Positions 25,673-34,309 are shown, counted from the stretch's first letter. The stretch: DNA of 64,000 bases from Pseudomonas anatoliensis (GCF_017976235.1 NZ_JACVHC010000005.1:434001-498000), one strand, 5' to 3'. A program made the numbers and translations. The notes: a model not told the origin generated them from the sequence alone.

Positions 25673-26079
25673 CCGCGCACTCCGTCGAGGTAGCGTCGTA
25701 CATCGGCGATATCGACCACGCGTCCTGCCAGCATGTAGTCCAGAGCGGTTTGCCCATTAAACGGCGCAGCAGTGTTCGGGCTGCTGACCCACGTATAAGC
25801 GCGCTCGCGGCTGTTGCTGAAGATGATGCTCAACGCCTTGTGAATGCCCATCAGGTAGGAGATGCGCTCAAGGGTGTCGTGGGGTAGGCGCACGTTTGGC
25901 GGCAGGTGTTTGTACTTGTAGAACGTGGTGTTGCCGACACCGCCGAGCAATGTGCGTTGCTGCTCGGCGTTGCAGCCCCACCGCTCCATGAGGTTGAAGA
26001 AAAACTTCAGCGCGACGCGACCCGCTTCGGGGGCGTCAAGTTGTTCGCGTGGGGTGAGGGCTGGGATTGAGGTAGACAT
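25669..26079 (-). CDS. Xre/MbcA/ParS-type antitoxin (DUF2384)
   Basis: A 136-residue antitoxin partner of the RES toxin. The N-terminal part is an Xre-like helical domain (LKFFFNLMERWGCNAEQQRTLLGG, then FYKYKH). The C terminus is the MbcA/ParS toxin-binding region with ERISYLMGIHKALSIIF, NTAAPFNGQTALDYMLAG and DIADVRRYLDGVRG. The start at 26079 is supported by GGAGGAG ending 5 bases upstream; a longer frame adds 10 unlikely residues. The module is likely autoregulated from the low-GC region upstream. Confidence 0.92.
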   Translation of the reverse strand: MSTSIPALTPREQLDAPEAGRVALKFFFNLMERWGCNAEQQRTLLGGVGNTTFYKYKHLPPNVRLPHDTLERISYLMGIHKALSIIFSNSRERAYTWVSSPNTAAPFNGQTALDYMLAGRVVDIADVRRYLDGVRG

Positions 26080-26411
26080 GGTCTCCTCCATTAGTAGGTG
26101 ACGTGCCATGAAGCCTAGTACAGATACGAATGCTTGTTTTATTTTTATCCGCTAATGAATCAGATCGTTATCCAGATGAAGTCGTTGAAAAGCCATGTTT
26201 TATCATTTCACGTGAGTATTTTTTGACCCCAATCACCCCCGAGTCATCAAAAACCCCGATCCTGTGTCAGCCTCCAGCCATCGGCGGGGACATCAATTCG
26301 CTACTAAACCCGCGACAACTATGCTCAGGTGCAGGAATATAGCCGGCATATGGCGCCGGACCGGTCGTCTCGTAAACAACAATACCCAGCCCACTTCAGA
26401 GGGCATTACCC
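26080..26411. other. Low-GC promoter region between divergent antitoxin and LysR genes
   Basis: 332 bases, clearly AT-richer around 26120-26230 than the flanks. It must hold the promoters of the Xre/RES pair (minus) and the LysR gene (plus). A 70-codon plus-strand frame at 26130-26342 has no ribosome site or recognisable composition and I do not call it. No perfect operator palindrome stood out. Confidence 0.5.
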
Positions 26412-27338
26412 ATGGATAGCAGAACCTTACGCAACCTCATGCGCATCGTGCAGACCGGCTCGTTGTCGGCCGCAGCCGAGCATTCGTGCCTGACCGTGCA
26501 GGCATTGGCCGCGCAGTTGAACAAGGTCGAAGAGCAGTTCGGTTTCCGCTTGTTTCGTCGTTCCAACAAAGGGCTGACGCTGACGCCTCAAGGCACCGAG
26601 CTGACGCCTTATATGGACAGAGTGCTGATTGCCACGCGACAGATGGAAGAAAAAGTCGAGGCGCTCAAAGTGCCGGGGCAACGCACGTTGAAGGTTGCGT
26701 TAAACAACACGTTGTCGCCTGACTTCAATCGGCGAATGATCGGACGCCTGATTGAGGTGTTTCCCGATTATCAGATGGAATTCAGCTACGCCGAGTCGAT
26801 GGAAAACCTCAGCAAGCTGAAAAACGAAGACTTTGACCTCGCGGTGCTGATCGGCCCGCAGCGTCCGGGTTTGCCGAGCATTGTCCTGCCGGATGTGCAG
26901 GTGCAGGTGGTCGGCGCGCATTGTGGGCAGGAGAACGATCCGCTGACGTTGCTGGGCAACAAGTTTCAGGTGCGTCCTGCGGAAGATTGTCCGTATTCCC
27001 ACAGCTTCTTGCGTTTTCTCGACGCCGGGCTGGGCAATCACGAGAACGGTCAACGCATGGTCTACTCCTGCAGCGAGACCCTTACGTTATCGCTGATAAC
27101 GCAGATGGATGCCGTTGGCATGGTTTCCCGCGAGGCCGCGCAGAAGAACGGCCTGACGATCTTCCCCGGTTTCGAGGATTTCCTTGAGGTGCGGCTGGCG
27201 ATCAATAACCCGGACCTGTCGAACCAGGCGTTGAGCGACGTGGTCGATCTGCCGCTACATGAACGAGCCGAGCGCAATGTACGCAGCCGTCCCAACCGCC
27301 ACACTGAGAAAGAGGTTTTTGCTGAAATACGCACATAA
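26412..27338 (+). CDS. LysR-family transcriptional regulator
   Basis: A 308-residue regulator. The N-terminal winged helix is MDSRTLRNLMRIVQTGSLSAAA, then CLTVQALAAQLNKVEEQFGFRLFRR, followed by a linker helix and a periplasmic-binding-like effector domain (about 92-290) with RTLKVALNNTLSPDFNRRMIG at its start. Its 3' end runs 84 bases into the convergent azlD gene on the other strand. It is the likely regulator of the dioxygenase-GNAT-AzlCD operon, though it does not share a divergent promoter with it; this is inference from position. Confidence 0.88.
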   Translation: MDSRTLRNLMRIVQTGSLSAAAEHSCLTVQALAAQLNKVEEQFGFRLFRRSNKGLTLTPQGTELTPYMDRVLIATRQMEEKVEALKVPGQRTLKVALNNTLSPDFNRRMIGRLIEVFPDYQMEFSYAESMENLSKLKNEDFDLAVLIGPQRPGLPSIVLPDVQVQVVGAHCGQENDPLTLLGNKFQVRPAEDCPYSHSFLRFLDAGLGNHENGQRMVYSCSETLTLSLITQMDAVGMVSREAAQKNGLTIFPGFEDFLEVRLAINNPDLSNQALSDVVDLPLHERAERNVRSRPNRHTEKEVFAEIRT

Positions 27339-27572
27339 CAACGTCGGAATCGCGGCATAGAATTCCGGGCGATCGAGCTGTATGTGCTGATCCTTGATCA
27401 ACAAGGGAGTCAGGCTGATCGCAGCGACGATCGCCACTGGCAGGTATTCCAGCGCGCGCGCGATAAACGGCGGCCAGTGCTCGGTGTTGATCTGTAAGGG
27501 CAGAGCCCGCGGCAGAAAGGTCACGGCCATCATCAGCGCGACCACCAGAATCAGGAACGTTTGGTCAGGCAT
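27255..27572 (-). CDS. azlD: AzlD-family branched-chain amino acid export subunit
   Basis: A 105-residue small membrane protein with about four helices: FLILVVALMMAVTFLPRALPL, then FIARALEYLPVAIVAAISL, PTLLCAYFSKNLFLSVAVGTAAY. The TFLPRALP and YLPVA patterns are diagnostic of AzlD. AzlD works with AzlC as a two-component exporter of branched-chain amino acids and analogues such as azaleucine. It overlaps azlC by 22 bases and is the last gene of the minus-strand operon; its 3' 84 bases also encode the end of the opposite LysR gene. Confidence 0.9.
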   Translation of the reverse strand: MPDQTFLILVVALMMAVTFLPRALPLQINTEHWPPFIARALEYLPVAIVAAISLTPLLIKDQHIQLDRPEFYAAIPTLLCAYFSKNLFLSVAVGTAAYIALGSFM

Positions 27573-28267
27573 ACACCCACTCCGCAGCCCACAAACGTGG
27601 CGATAAACACATTAAACGGCGAGCTGCCGACCAGGCTCAGTGCGCCCATGCAAACCACAGCGGCCGCGGCTGCGATGAGTTTGTTGCGGGTGTTGCACAG
27701 CGACACCAGCACGTAGAGCATCATCGCCGTCAGTGCGTAGTCGAGCTGATATTTGATCAAGTGCGCCGCGTACTGGGCGCAAACCGCGCCGAGCAAACCA
27801 CCGAGCACCCACGAGGTATGGCAGAACAGGTTGAAGCCAATCAGATAACGCACGTTGACCGGCGCGCCGGTGCCGAGTTTTACGCTGTGGAAAGCAAAGG
27901 ATTCGTCGGTCAGGCCGCCGGCGTAGCACCATCGCTCCATGCGACTGAGCCCTAACGCACGCAGGGCTTTTGCCATGTACACCGACATCAACATGTGCCG
28001 CGCATTGATCAGAAAAGTGGTCAGCACAATGGTGGTCAGCGAAGCACCGCTAGAGATCAGCGCCAACGCGGCAAATTGCGAAGCGCCGGCATAAACGAAT
28101 AAACACATCGCCACGGGCAGCCACATTGGCAGCCCCGCGTTGACGGCCATCAAGCCGAATACGAACGCCACCGTGAAATACCCGGCGACCACCGGGCTGG
28201 CTTCGGCAAACGTACGCGACGGCTGATGGTTGACCATCAGCGGCGCACTGCCGGACGTTTCATTCAT
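27551..28267 (-). CDS. azlC: AzlC-family amino acid export permease
   Basis: A 238-residue membrane protein with the AzlC pattern: an N-terminal basic stretch, VAGYFTVAFVFGLMAVNAGLP, then MCLFVYAGASQFAALALISSGAS, FLINARHMLMSVYMA and WCYAGGLTDESFAF. Together with AzlD it forms an exporter related to BrnFE, which releases isoleucine, leucine and valine. Its ATG overlaps the GNAT stop by 4 bases (ATGA at 28264-28267), so it is translated in coupling with the acetyltransferase gene. Confidence 0.92.
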   Translation of the reverse strand: MNETSGSAPLMVNHQPSRTFAEASPVVAGYFTVAFVFGLMAVNAGLPMWLPVAMCLFVYAGASQFAALALISSGASLTTIVLTTFLINARHMLMSVYMAKALRALGLSRMERWCYAGGLTDESFAFHSVKLGTGAPVNVRYLIGFNLFCHTSWVLGGLLGAVCAQYAAHLIKYQLDYALTAMMLYVLVSLCNTRNKLIAAAAAVVCMGALSLVGSSPFNVFIATFVGCGVGVCLTKRS

Positions 28268-28731
28268 AGATCCCTCTCAAATGTCCGTTCGCCGTGAGGC
28301 TCGCAAAAACCCTGGGCAGCCCAAAAACGCTTGCCCGCGAGGTTAGCATCGTCGACGAACAGAAACATCCGCAACACACCCACACGTTTCATGTCGGACG
28401 ACGCCGCTTCAACCAGACGTTGACCGACGCCTTGACTGCGATACAGCGGACTGACGGCCAGATGATTGATCGTGCCGCGACTGCCGAGCATCCCGCCCAG
28501 CACCGCCCCGACGATCTCGCCGGCCACGTCGAAGGCCAGAAAGGCCGTGGTGGTTTTCTGGATTAATACCCCGCGCAGGCACTTGGCGTCCTGCCATTCG
28601 CAGAAGGACACTTCATCGAACTGGCGGAAGAAGCGCTCCATGCGCTGCGCATCCTTGGCCGTGGCGCGCCGCAGCAGCACCGGCGTCGAGCACTCGACGC
28701 CGTCGATTGGGGTGATCTGATTAGCGAACAA
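28264..28731 (-). CDS. GNAT family N-acetyltransferase
   Basis: A protein of about 155 residues with a GNAT core: VLLRRATAKDAQRMERFF is strand 1 and helix 1, then AFDVAGEIVGAVLGGML, the acetyl-CoA loop in NHLAVSPLYRSQGVGQRLV (motif A, Q/R-x-x-G-x-G/A), and FLFVDDANLAGKRFWAAQGF near the end. Start uncertain: TTG at 28731 (11-base overlap with the dioxygenase stop) is favoured because residues from the upstream ATG at 28794 look like out-of-frame dioxygenase code; no good ribosome site decides it. Its substrate is unknown; neighbours suggest an amino acid or hydroxy amino acid. Confidence 0.82.
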   Translation of the reverse strand: MFANQITPIDGVECSTPVLLRRATAKDAQRMERFFRQFDEVSFCEWQDAKCLRGVLIQKTTTAFLAFDVAGEIVGAVLGGMLGSRGTINHLAVSPLYRSQGVGQRLVEAASSDMKRVGVLRMFLFVDDANLAGKRFWAAQGFCEPHGERTFERDL

Positions 28732-29467
28732 TGTCGAAAGCGGTCCCGGGCCGCGAGAAGGAAATCGCCAGAATCTGCCGGTACGCCATGGCATGGGTGT
28801 GCGAGTTGCGCGCCGGGGTCACGTAGTGGCGCATGTCGCGGTCGAGGAAGTAGGTGGTATCGAGAATTTCCTGGTAAGTGGTCGACGCCAGTTGATGCTC
28901 GTGGATGTCGTACAAACGACTCTCTGCACCCTCGACATTGTTGCGGCCCCAGAAGTGCACACCGCTGAACGGATAACCGTCGCAATGAATCCCTTCGGGG
29001 GTGATTTCCAGCTGTTTGCCGGGTTTGATCTCGATGCGGATCTGATGGATCTGGCACTGCCAGATTTCATCGTGCAGCTCTTCCGGCAATACGCTTTTGT
29101 ACACTTCGAAATCGGTGTCGATCAGGCTGCGCATCACTGGCGATGAAATCACTTCATCGGAAAAGTCCTGGAAGTGCCGGACCAGACCGCCGACATAGGC
29201 GTTGTTTTCCTTGGACTGCACGTACGCGCGATGTTCGAGCTGAGTCAGTTCGCGAGTCTTGGGGTTGTATTCAAAATCGCTGTAACGACGGAAACGCATG
29301 CCGGCTTCGGCCTGACCGTAGTAACTGTCAGGTTCCATGTTTTCCCAACTTTTGGTCAGTCTGACGAAGTCGGCGAAATGACCGTAGAGATTGAAGTCAC
29401 CACCCTGGACGTTGACGTATTTGTCGCGCCGTAGCGATTCGCCCACTTCTCTGTTCAAAACGATCAT
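28721..29467 (-). CDS. 2OG-Fe(II) dioxygenase family protein (isoleucine-dioxygenase type)
   Basis: A 248-residue soluble protein of the 2OG-Fe dioxygenase group that includes L-isoleucine 4-hydroxylase (PF10014 type). The iron site is visible as GIHCDGYPFSGVHFWGR (His and Asp, near 160), with a second His likely in THAMAYRQIL near 228 and an Arg in the SRLYDIHEHQ to ISFSRPG stretch for 2-oxoglutarate. Such enzymes hydroxylate free amino acids using oxygen and 2-oxoglutarate. ATG 29467 is preferred over an upstream TTG because GGAG lies 9 bases before it. First gene of the operon with GNAT and azlCD. Confidence 0.82.
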   Translation of the reverse strand: MIVLNREVGESLRRDKYVNVQGGDFNLYGHFADFVRLTKSWENMEPDSYYGQAEAGMRFRRYSDFEYNPKTRELTQLEHRAYVQSKENNAYVGGLVRHFQDFSDEVISSPVMRSLIDTDFEVYKSVLPEELHDEIWQCQIHQIRIEIKPGKQLEITPEGIHCDGYPFSGVHFWGRNNVEGAESRLYDIHEHQLASTTYQEILDTTYFLDRDMRHYVTPARNSHTHAMAYRQILAISFSRPGTAFDIVR

Positions 29468-29494
29468 TACCAAATTCTCCGCTGCATTGAGCGG

Positions 29495-29508
29495 CCTAAT
29501 CTATTAGG
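29495..29508. promoter_or_regulatory. Candidate operator palindrome before the dioxygenase operon
   Basis: CCTAATCTATTAGG has 6-base arms (CCTAAT/ATTAGG) around a 2-base centre, 27 bases upstream of the dioxygenase ATG. It is a plausible binding site for a regulator of this operon. No binding data are implied, and short palindromes occur by chance. Confidence 0.35.
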
Positions 29509-29642
29509 TGCAGAATTTGCGTCCATGAGAAAGAATTTCAGGCATTTAAAGCGCTGTTTGAAACGGGGGTTGAAGCAACTGAAAAACAACTTTTACATGA
29601 CAAAAACACGGGTTTTTTCCGGTTTTTTATAAAAATACGTCG

Positions 29643-29673
29643 AAAAAAAACCCCGAGACAGTCGGGGTTTTTC
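29643..29673 (-). terminator. Rho-independent terminator of the OprD-family porin gene
   Basis: A stem ACCCCGA/TCGGGGT flanked by long A and T runs (29646-29656 with 29662-29672), 27 bases past the porin stop. It has a U tract on the minus strand, so it serves the porin gene. Confidence 0.85.
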
Positions 29674-29699
29674 TCAAACTTGTTACACCTGATCGTTCA

Positions 29700-30986
29700 T
29701 CAGAAGATGTTGATCGGGTAGTCCACGAATACACGCAGCTCGTTGCCGCTGACGTTGTACTCGCTGGATTTCTGCGAAACACGCAGGATCGAGCTGCGCA
29801 GTTTCACGCTCAGGTCTTTGGCCGGGCCACTTTGCACGACGTACTTGAACTGGTTGAAGATTTCGCGCTCGGTGCCGCCTTCGCTGGTGGAGGTGGTGAT
29901 GTTGTCGCCACGCACGTAAGCGAAGTTGTAGCTCAGACCCGGTACACCGAATGCGCCGAAGTCCAGGCCATAGCCCAACTGCCAGCTGCGTTCGTCTTCG
30001 GCGTTGAAGTCGGACCAGTAGGAGTTGGCCAGGTAGATGGTGTTGCCGCCATCGCCAACGCGTTGTTGATCCTTCTGATAGCCGCCATAGGCGTAGCCTA
30101 GGTTGCTGTCGCCGGTGGAGCGCTGGTGCGCCACGGTGAACGAGTGCGGACCAGTAGCGAAAGTTGCTGCCAGGCTCCAGATCTTGTTGTCGTCGCCAGT
30201 TACACCGTTTTCGCGGACATAGGAGTGGTCCAGTTTGGTGCGATAGCCATTGAAGTCCAGGGTCAGCGACTGATCCTTGTTGAACGGCAAGACGTAGTTG
30301 GCGTTCACGTATTGTTTCTTCAATACGTCTTCAACATCGGAGGCGTACAGCGCACCTTTGAAGCGTTCAGTGAACTGGTAGCTACCGCCCAGTACGTTGA
30401 TCGACTTCAGACCACCGCTGTCACGGCCTTCATCGCTCTTGCGCGATTCGGCGGTGAAACGACCGGCGTTCAATTCCAGGCCTTTGATCTCTCTGGAAGT
30501 GATCAAGGTACCGGTGTAGCTTTCCGGCAGTAGACGGGAGTTGTCGTAGTTCAGCACCGGCAGGGCCGGCATCTGATCGCCGTAGGTCAGCACGGTGTTG
30601 GAGAAGCGGAACTTGACCGCTGCACCGCCCTTCGCGATGTCATGGTTCGCGCGACCGTCATTTTCTTGCTTGAAGAAATCGATACCACCGGCGCCGCTGC
30701 GGCCCTTGCCGCCATCCAGACGCAGTGCGTACAGACCGAAAGCGTCCACGCCGACACCGATGGTGCCTTGAGTGAAACCGGACGAGAACGTACCGATGGC
30801 CGCTTGGCCCCACTCGGCTTTGTCGTCGTTACCGTCTTTGTAATCACGATTGATGTAGGCGTTGCGCAGCAGCACTTTCAGGCTGCTGTCTTCTTGAAAA
30901 CCCTTGGACTCGGCCTGGTCGTTAGCCATGGCCTGTGTAGCGCTCAACATCCCCAGAGCGATCAGGCTGATTCGCTTGTTCAACAT
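29700..30986 (-). CDS. OprD-family outer-membrane porin
   Basis: A 428-residue porin with signal peptide (MLNKRISLIALGMLSATQAMA, cleaved before NDQAE). The mature chain begins with the OprD marks SSLKVLLRNAYINRDYKDGN and WGQAAIGTFSSGFTQGTIGVGVDAFGLYALRLDGG, and ends with alternating beta strands and the C-terminal Phe (VDYPINIF). OprD channels are 18-stranded and pass basic amino acids, small peptides or aromatic acids; the OccD/OccK class cannot be decided here. AAGGAA lies 6 bases before the start. It has its own terminator on each side and appears monocistronic. Confidence 0.93.
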   Translation of the reverse strand: MLNKRISLIALGMLSATQAMANDQAESKGFQEDSSLKVLLRNAYINRDYKDGNDDKAEWGQAAIGTFSSGFTQGTIGVGVDAFGLYALRLDGGKGRSGAGGIDFFKQENDGRANHDIAKGGAAVKFRFSNTVLTYGDQMPALPVLNYDNSRLLPESYTGTLITSREIKGLELNAGRFTAESRKSDEGRDSGGLKSINVLGGSYQFTERFKGALYASDVEDVLKKQYVNANYVLPFNKDQSLTLDFNGYRTKLDHSYVRENGVTGDDNKIWSLAATFATGPHSFTVAHQRSTGDSNLGYAYGGYQKDQQRVGDGGNTIYLANSYWSDFNAEDERSWQLGYGLDFGAFGVPGLSYNFAYVRGDNITTSTSEGGTEREIFNQFKYVVQSGPAKDLSVKLRSSILRVSQKSSEYNVSGNELRVFVDYPINIF

Positions 30987-31069
30987 TTTATTTTCCTTAT
31001 TTCGGGTTGAAACGCGCTGTGTCGAACGGCTGAAACGGCGCTATTGCGCTCTTTTTTCACCCCGAAACA

Positions 31070-31106
31070 AAAAGGCCCGCCCACGACAAAGTCGTGGCGG
31101 GCCTTC
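31070..31106 (-). terminator. Rho-independent terminator of the DsbA-like gene
   Basis: A 15-base-pair stem with one bulged C (31072-31087 with 31091-31105) closed by AAA and followed on the minus strand by TTTTTG. It lies between the DsbA-like gene and the porin gene. Confidence 0.85.
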
Positions 31107-31282
31107 TTATTATTTTGGGTCATGGCGGTTGGCCACAGGCGTTGAGCCGAATCGTAGCCGCGCCCTTAACATTGTGTCAATTTCAAGAATCGTCTTTAAA
31201 TAGGCGAAAATCGTCTAAGAAACGTAAATTTAACGCTCACTCCTTGCACGGAAATGCGTTAAGCCAGTGAATCCAGCGCGTA

Positions 31283-31951
31283 TCAAGCACAACCGTCAAG
31301 ACCACAAAATGCGGAAAACTCGCCAGTACCATCGCTGCCAATCGCCTGCCCTAACCAATCGGCAAAGGCTTGCGGCTTGCCCAGCCAAGGGCTGATATCG
31401 ATAAGCGTGTAGTGGCCGTCTTGTTCCAACGCGAGCGTCGGGAATCCCTGCCCACCCAACTGAGCCAGCAGTGCGCGACTGGCTTTTATGTGTTGCTCGG
31501 TATCCACGGATTTAAACGCGGCCTGAAAGATTTCCTCGACGTAGCCCAGGTCAATTGCGAGCTCCAGAAGTACAGATTCATCGGCAATCCGCCGCCCTTC
31601 CACGTAATGCGCAGCCTGCAAACGCCCGAGCACCTCCAGACCACGGCCGTCGATTGCCTCTGCTGCCAAAACGGCAGCGATCGGTGGTGTCGAGTCAAAG
31701 ACGGCCGTGTGATCGCGCAGCAAGCCGTCGAAATACGCTTCGCCAAAAGGCTGCCCGGTGTATTCGGCAATGCGCCGATCGTGGGGCATGACGTAATTGC
31801 GCAACTGCGGCGAAACGCTTTGGCGGTTGGCGCCGCTCATCATCCCGCCCGCATGAGCGCTCACCGGCAGCACTAGTTGCGCCGCTTCCACCAGCGGTTT
31901 GGCGCCATAGCACCAACCGCACAATGGGTCGTAAATGTAGTGAAGGATCAT
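31283..31951 (-). CDS. DsbA family protein (FrnE-like, cytosolic)
   Basis: A 222-residue protein with the thioredoxin-fold start YIYDPLCGWCYGAKPLVEAA (CGWC active site at about 11-14) but no signal peptide, and a helical insert rich in Ala/Glu (AAVLAAEAIDGRGLEVLGRLQ). The cis-Pro region is GGQGFPTLALEQ. Members of this group of cytosolic DsbA-like proteins act as thiol oxidoreductases or carry GSH-like ligands. Its C terminus has an extra Cys pair (FCGLDGCA), seen in some relatives. The terminator at 31070-31106 follows. Confidence 0.88.
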   Translation of the reverse strand: MILHYIYDPLCGWCYGAKPLVEAAQLVLPVSAHAGGMMSGANRQSVSPQLRNYVMPHDRRIAEYTGQPFGEAYFDGLLRDHTAVFDSTPPIAAVLAAEAIDGRGLEVLGRLQAAHYVEGRRIADESVLLELAIDLGYVEEIFQAAFKSVDTEQHIKASRALLAQLGGQGFPTLALEQDGHYTLIDISPWLGKPQAFADWLGQAIGSDGTGEFSAFCGLDGCA

Positions 31952-32143
31952 CAGAAAACTCCGGCATAAACGTGGGAAAAGTTGATGCCGGCAGACTAGT
32001 CCTCAAGCCAATGCGGAAAAACGCCGGAATGGCTCTCAAACTGTTTCGTGAATCGGGCGAATTGTCCGAACGGTCAGGTTGTATCGAGTTCGACACAAAT
32101 TGAAACAATCACACAAAGGAACTTCTCAGGAATAATTAACGGA

Positions 32144-32165
32144 AGTAAATGCAAAGCATTACCAT
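32144..32165. promoter_or_regulatory. Candidate Fur box upstream of the siderophore receptor
   Basis: An imperfect palindrome, GTAAATGC-AAA-GCATTACC, 30 to 50 bases before the receptor start. It resembles a Fur-type iron box in its AT-rich, ATGC/GCAT symmetry, but its match to the GATAATGATAATCATTATC consensus is partial. Iron regulation would be expected for this gene class. Confidence 0.3.
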
Positions 32166-32194
32166 TCGCGCGCTTGATTCTTCCAACCTTTCGG

Positions 32195-34300
32195 ATGCGC
32201 TTTTCAATGCCTGCCCCGTTCCGTCTTACGCCCGTCACCCTTGGGCTTTCTGCTTTTCTGTCCAGCGGTTTTGCCTACTCCGCGACCGAATTACCCGCCA
32301 CCGCCATCAGCGCTGAAGCGCAAGCCGATGATCCGCGGGTAAAAGTCAGCAACACCGCGACCCGTACCTCGACTCCGGTGCGTTATGTGCCGCAGGCCAT
32401 TGATTCGATCAAAACGTCGAACGTTGCCAATTACGGCACCAACGATATCGGCGATGCCCTGAGCGGCATGCCCAACGTCAGCAGCAGCGCCGACACCCGC
32501 TTCGACAGTTTGCGGATCCGCGGCTTCGACGCCAGCAACGACTTCTATCTGGACGGCATTCGCGACGACAGCCAATACAAGCGCGACTTGCACAACATCG
32601 AACGCGTCGAAGTGCTCAAAGGCCCGGCGGCCGTGTTGTACGGCCGCGGCAGTCAGGGCGGGATCGTCAACCGCGTGAGCAAAGCGCCAGAGGCCGGCCG
32701 CCGCTCCACCATCGAAGCCCAGGGCGGCAGCGAAGATCTGCGCAGCCTGTACGCCGACCTCAGCACCGACCCGAGTGACAACATCAGCCTGCGCCTGAAC
32801 ATGGGCAACATGGATGAAAACAGCTTTCGCGATGGCGTCAGCGGTAACCGCCAACTGTTCGCACCGTCGATGAGCTGGCAACTGACGCCCGACCTGAACT
32901 GGCTGGTGCAATACGAATACAGCCGCTACAACCGCACCCCTGATCGCGGGATTCCGGGCGTGAATGGCCGGCCGGCCGATGTCGGCCGCGACACCAGCTA
33001 CGGCAACGATCACGACTTCATCGACGACAAGTCGCAATCGCTACGCTCGAAACTCACTTACGAAATCAACGACAACTGGCAACTTCGCCAGACCCTCGGC
33101 GTGTTCAAGCTCGACAGCGATTTCGACAACACCTACCTCACCGGTTACACGCCTGCAACCAACAAGGTCACCCGCCAGCACTGGCAGCAGGATCTGACCA
33201 CCCGCAACGTCTACAACAACGTCGAACTCGAAGGTGGTTTCGATACGTTTGGCCTTGAGCATCGTTTGCTCACCGGTATCGAAATTGGCAGCCAGCGCCG
33301 CGACCCGACCTTGTACAACGCCGCCACCGGCAGAACGCCAGGCGCGCAGCCGGTGCCGTCGCTCGACCTGTTCAACCCGAACCGCGATCTGCGTCACACC
33401 GGCGCCATGCAGGTATCCAGTAGCAGCCATACCGAAGTCGAAAGCCGCGCAGTCTACGTGCAGGATCAACTGCGTCTGAACGACCAATGGCAACTGCTCG
33501 GCGGCTTGCGCTACGACACGTTTGATATCGAGTCGACCAACAAGCTGCGCAACATTTCCGAAGATCGCGACAGCCACAGCACCAGCCCGCGCGTGGGCCT
33601 GGTCTGGACGCCGCTCGAAAATCACTCCTTCTACGCCTCATGGTCGAAGACCTTCTCGCCAGTGGGCGGCGGCCTGATCGGCATCACGCCGGGGGCGGCC
33701 GGCAACACCAACGACCTGAGCCCCGAGCTGACCAAGCAGAAAGAGATCGGCGTGAAGAGCGACTGGCTCGATGATCGCCTCAGCACAACGTTGGCGATCT
33801 ATGACCTGGAGCTCTACAACCGTCGCACCACCGATCCCAATGATCCGACCCTGACGGTGATGTCCGGTCTGCAACGCTCGCGCGGGATCGAACTGACCGC
33901 TACCGGCAACCTCGTCGGCAACTGGTACGTGCGCGGTGGCGTCGGTATGCAGGATGCGAAGATCGAGAAGGACAACAACGGTCTGGAAGGCAAACGCATC
34001 AACAACGTCGCCAAGCACAACGGCAGTCTGTTCCTGACCTGGAAACCGGAGATGGGCTGGTACGGCGAAACCGGCCTGACCCTGGTCGGCCAGCGTTATG
34101 CCGACAACGCCAACACCACCGTGCTGCCGGGTTATGGCCGTTGGGATGCGCTGGTCGGTTATCGCTTCAAGGACTGGGATTTGCGTACGGCGTTGAACAA
34201 CATCACTGATCGCGAGTATTACGCGTCAGCGACCAGCGCCGCGCAGATCATGCCGGGGGCGCCGCGTAGCGTGGTGATGACGGGAACCTACAGTTTCTGA
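32195..34300 (+). CDS. TonB-dependent siderophore receptor
   Basis: A protein of about 700 residues with a signal region (LTPVTLGLSAFLSSGFAYSA, cleaved near ATELP), a plug domain (SNVANYGTNDIGDALSGMPNVSSSADTRFDSLRIRGF in outline), the ligand loop DGIRDDSQYKRDLHNIERVE, and GPAAVLYGRGSQGGIVNRVSK. The rest is a 22-strand barrel ending in the TonB-receptor C terminus (AAQIMPGAPRSVVMTGTYSF). The plug/barrel pattern resembles catecholate receptors; the siderophore is not readable. The start may be ATG 32195 or 32207, both weakly supported by ribosome sites; a longer frame from 32048 is unlikely. Confidence 0.85.
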   Translation: MRFSMPAPFRLTPVTLGLSAFLSSGFAYSATELPATAISAEAQADDPRVKVSNTATRTSTPVRYVPQAIDSIKTSNVANYGTNDIGDALSGMPNVSSSADTRFDSLRIRGFDASNDFYLDGIRDDSQYKRDLHNIERVEVLKGPAAVLYGRGSQGGIVNRVSKAPEAGRRSTIEAQGGSEDLRSLYADLSTDPSDNISLRLNMGNMDENSFRDGVSGNRQLFAPSMSWQLTPDLNWLVQYEYSRYNRTPDRGIPGVNGRPADVGRDTSYGNDHDFIDDKSQSLRSKLTYEINDNWQLRQTLGVFKLDSDFDNTYLTGYTPATNKVTRQHWQQDLTTRNVYNNVELEGGFDTFGLEHRLLTGIEIGSQRRDPTLYNAATGRTPGAQPVPSLDLFNPNRDLRHTGAMQVSSSSHTEVESRAVYVQDQLRLNDQWQLLGGLRYDTFDIESTNKLRNISEDRDSHSTSPRVGLVWTPLENHSFYASWSKTFSPVGGGLIGITPGAAGNTNDLSPELTKQKEIGVKSDWLDDRLSTTLAIYDLELYNRRTTDPNDPTLTVMSGLQRSRGIELTATGNLVGNWYVRGGVGMQDAKIEKDNNGLEGKRINNVAKHNGSLFLTWKPEMGWYGETGLTLVGQRYADNANTTVLPGYGRWDALVGYRFKDWDLRTALNNITDREYYASATSAAQIMPGAPRSVVMTGTYSF

Positions 34301-34309
34301 AGCAAGATC

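Noticed and set aside
26130..26342. 70-codon plus-strand frame before the LysR gene
   Set aside because: Starts inside the promoter region without a ribosome site and has no recognisable pattern.
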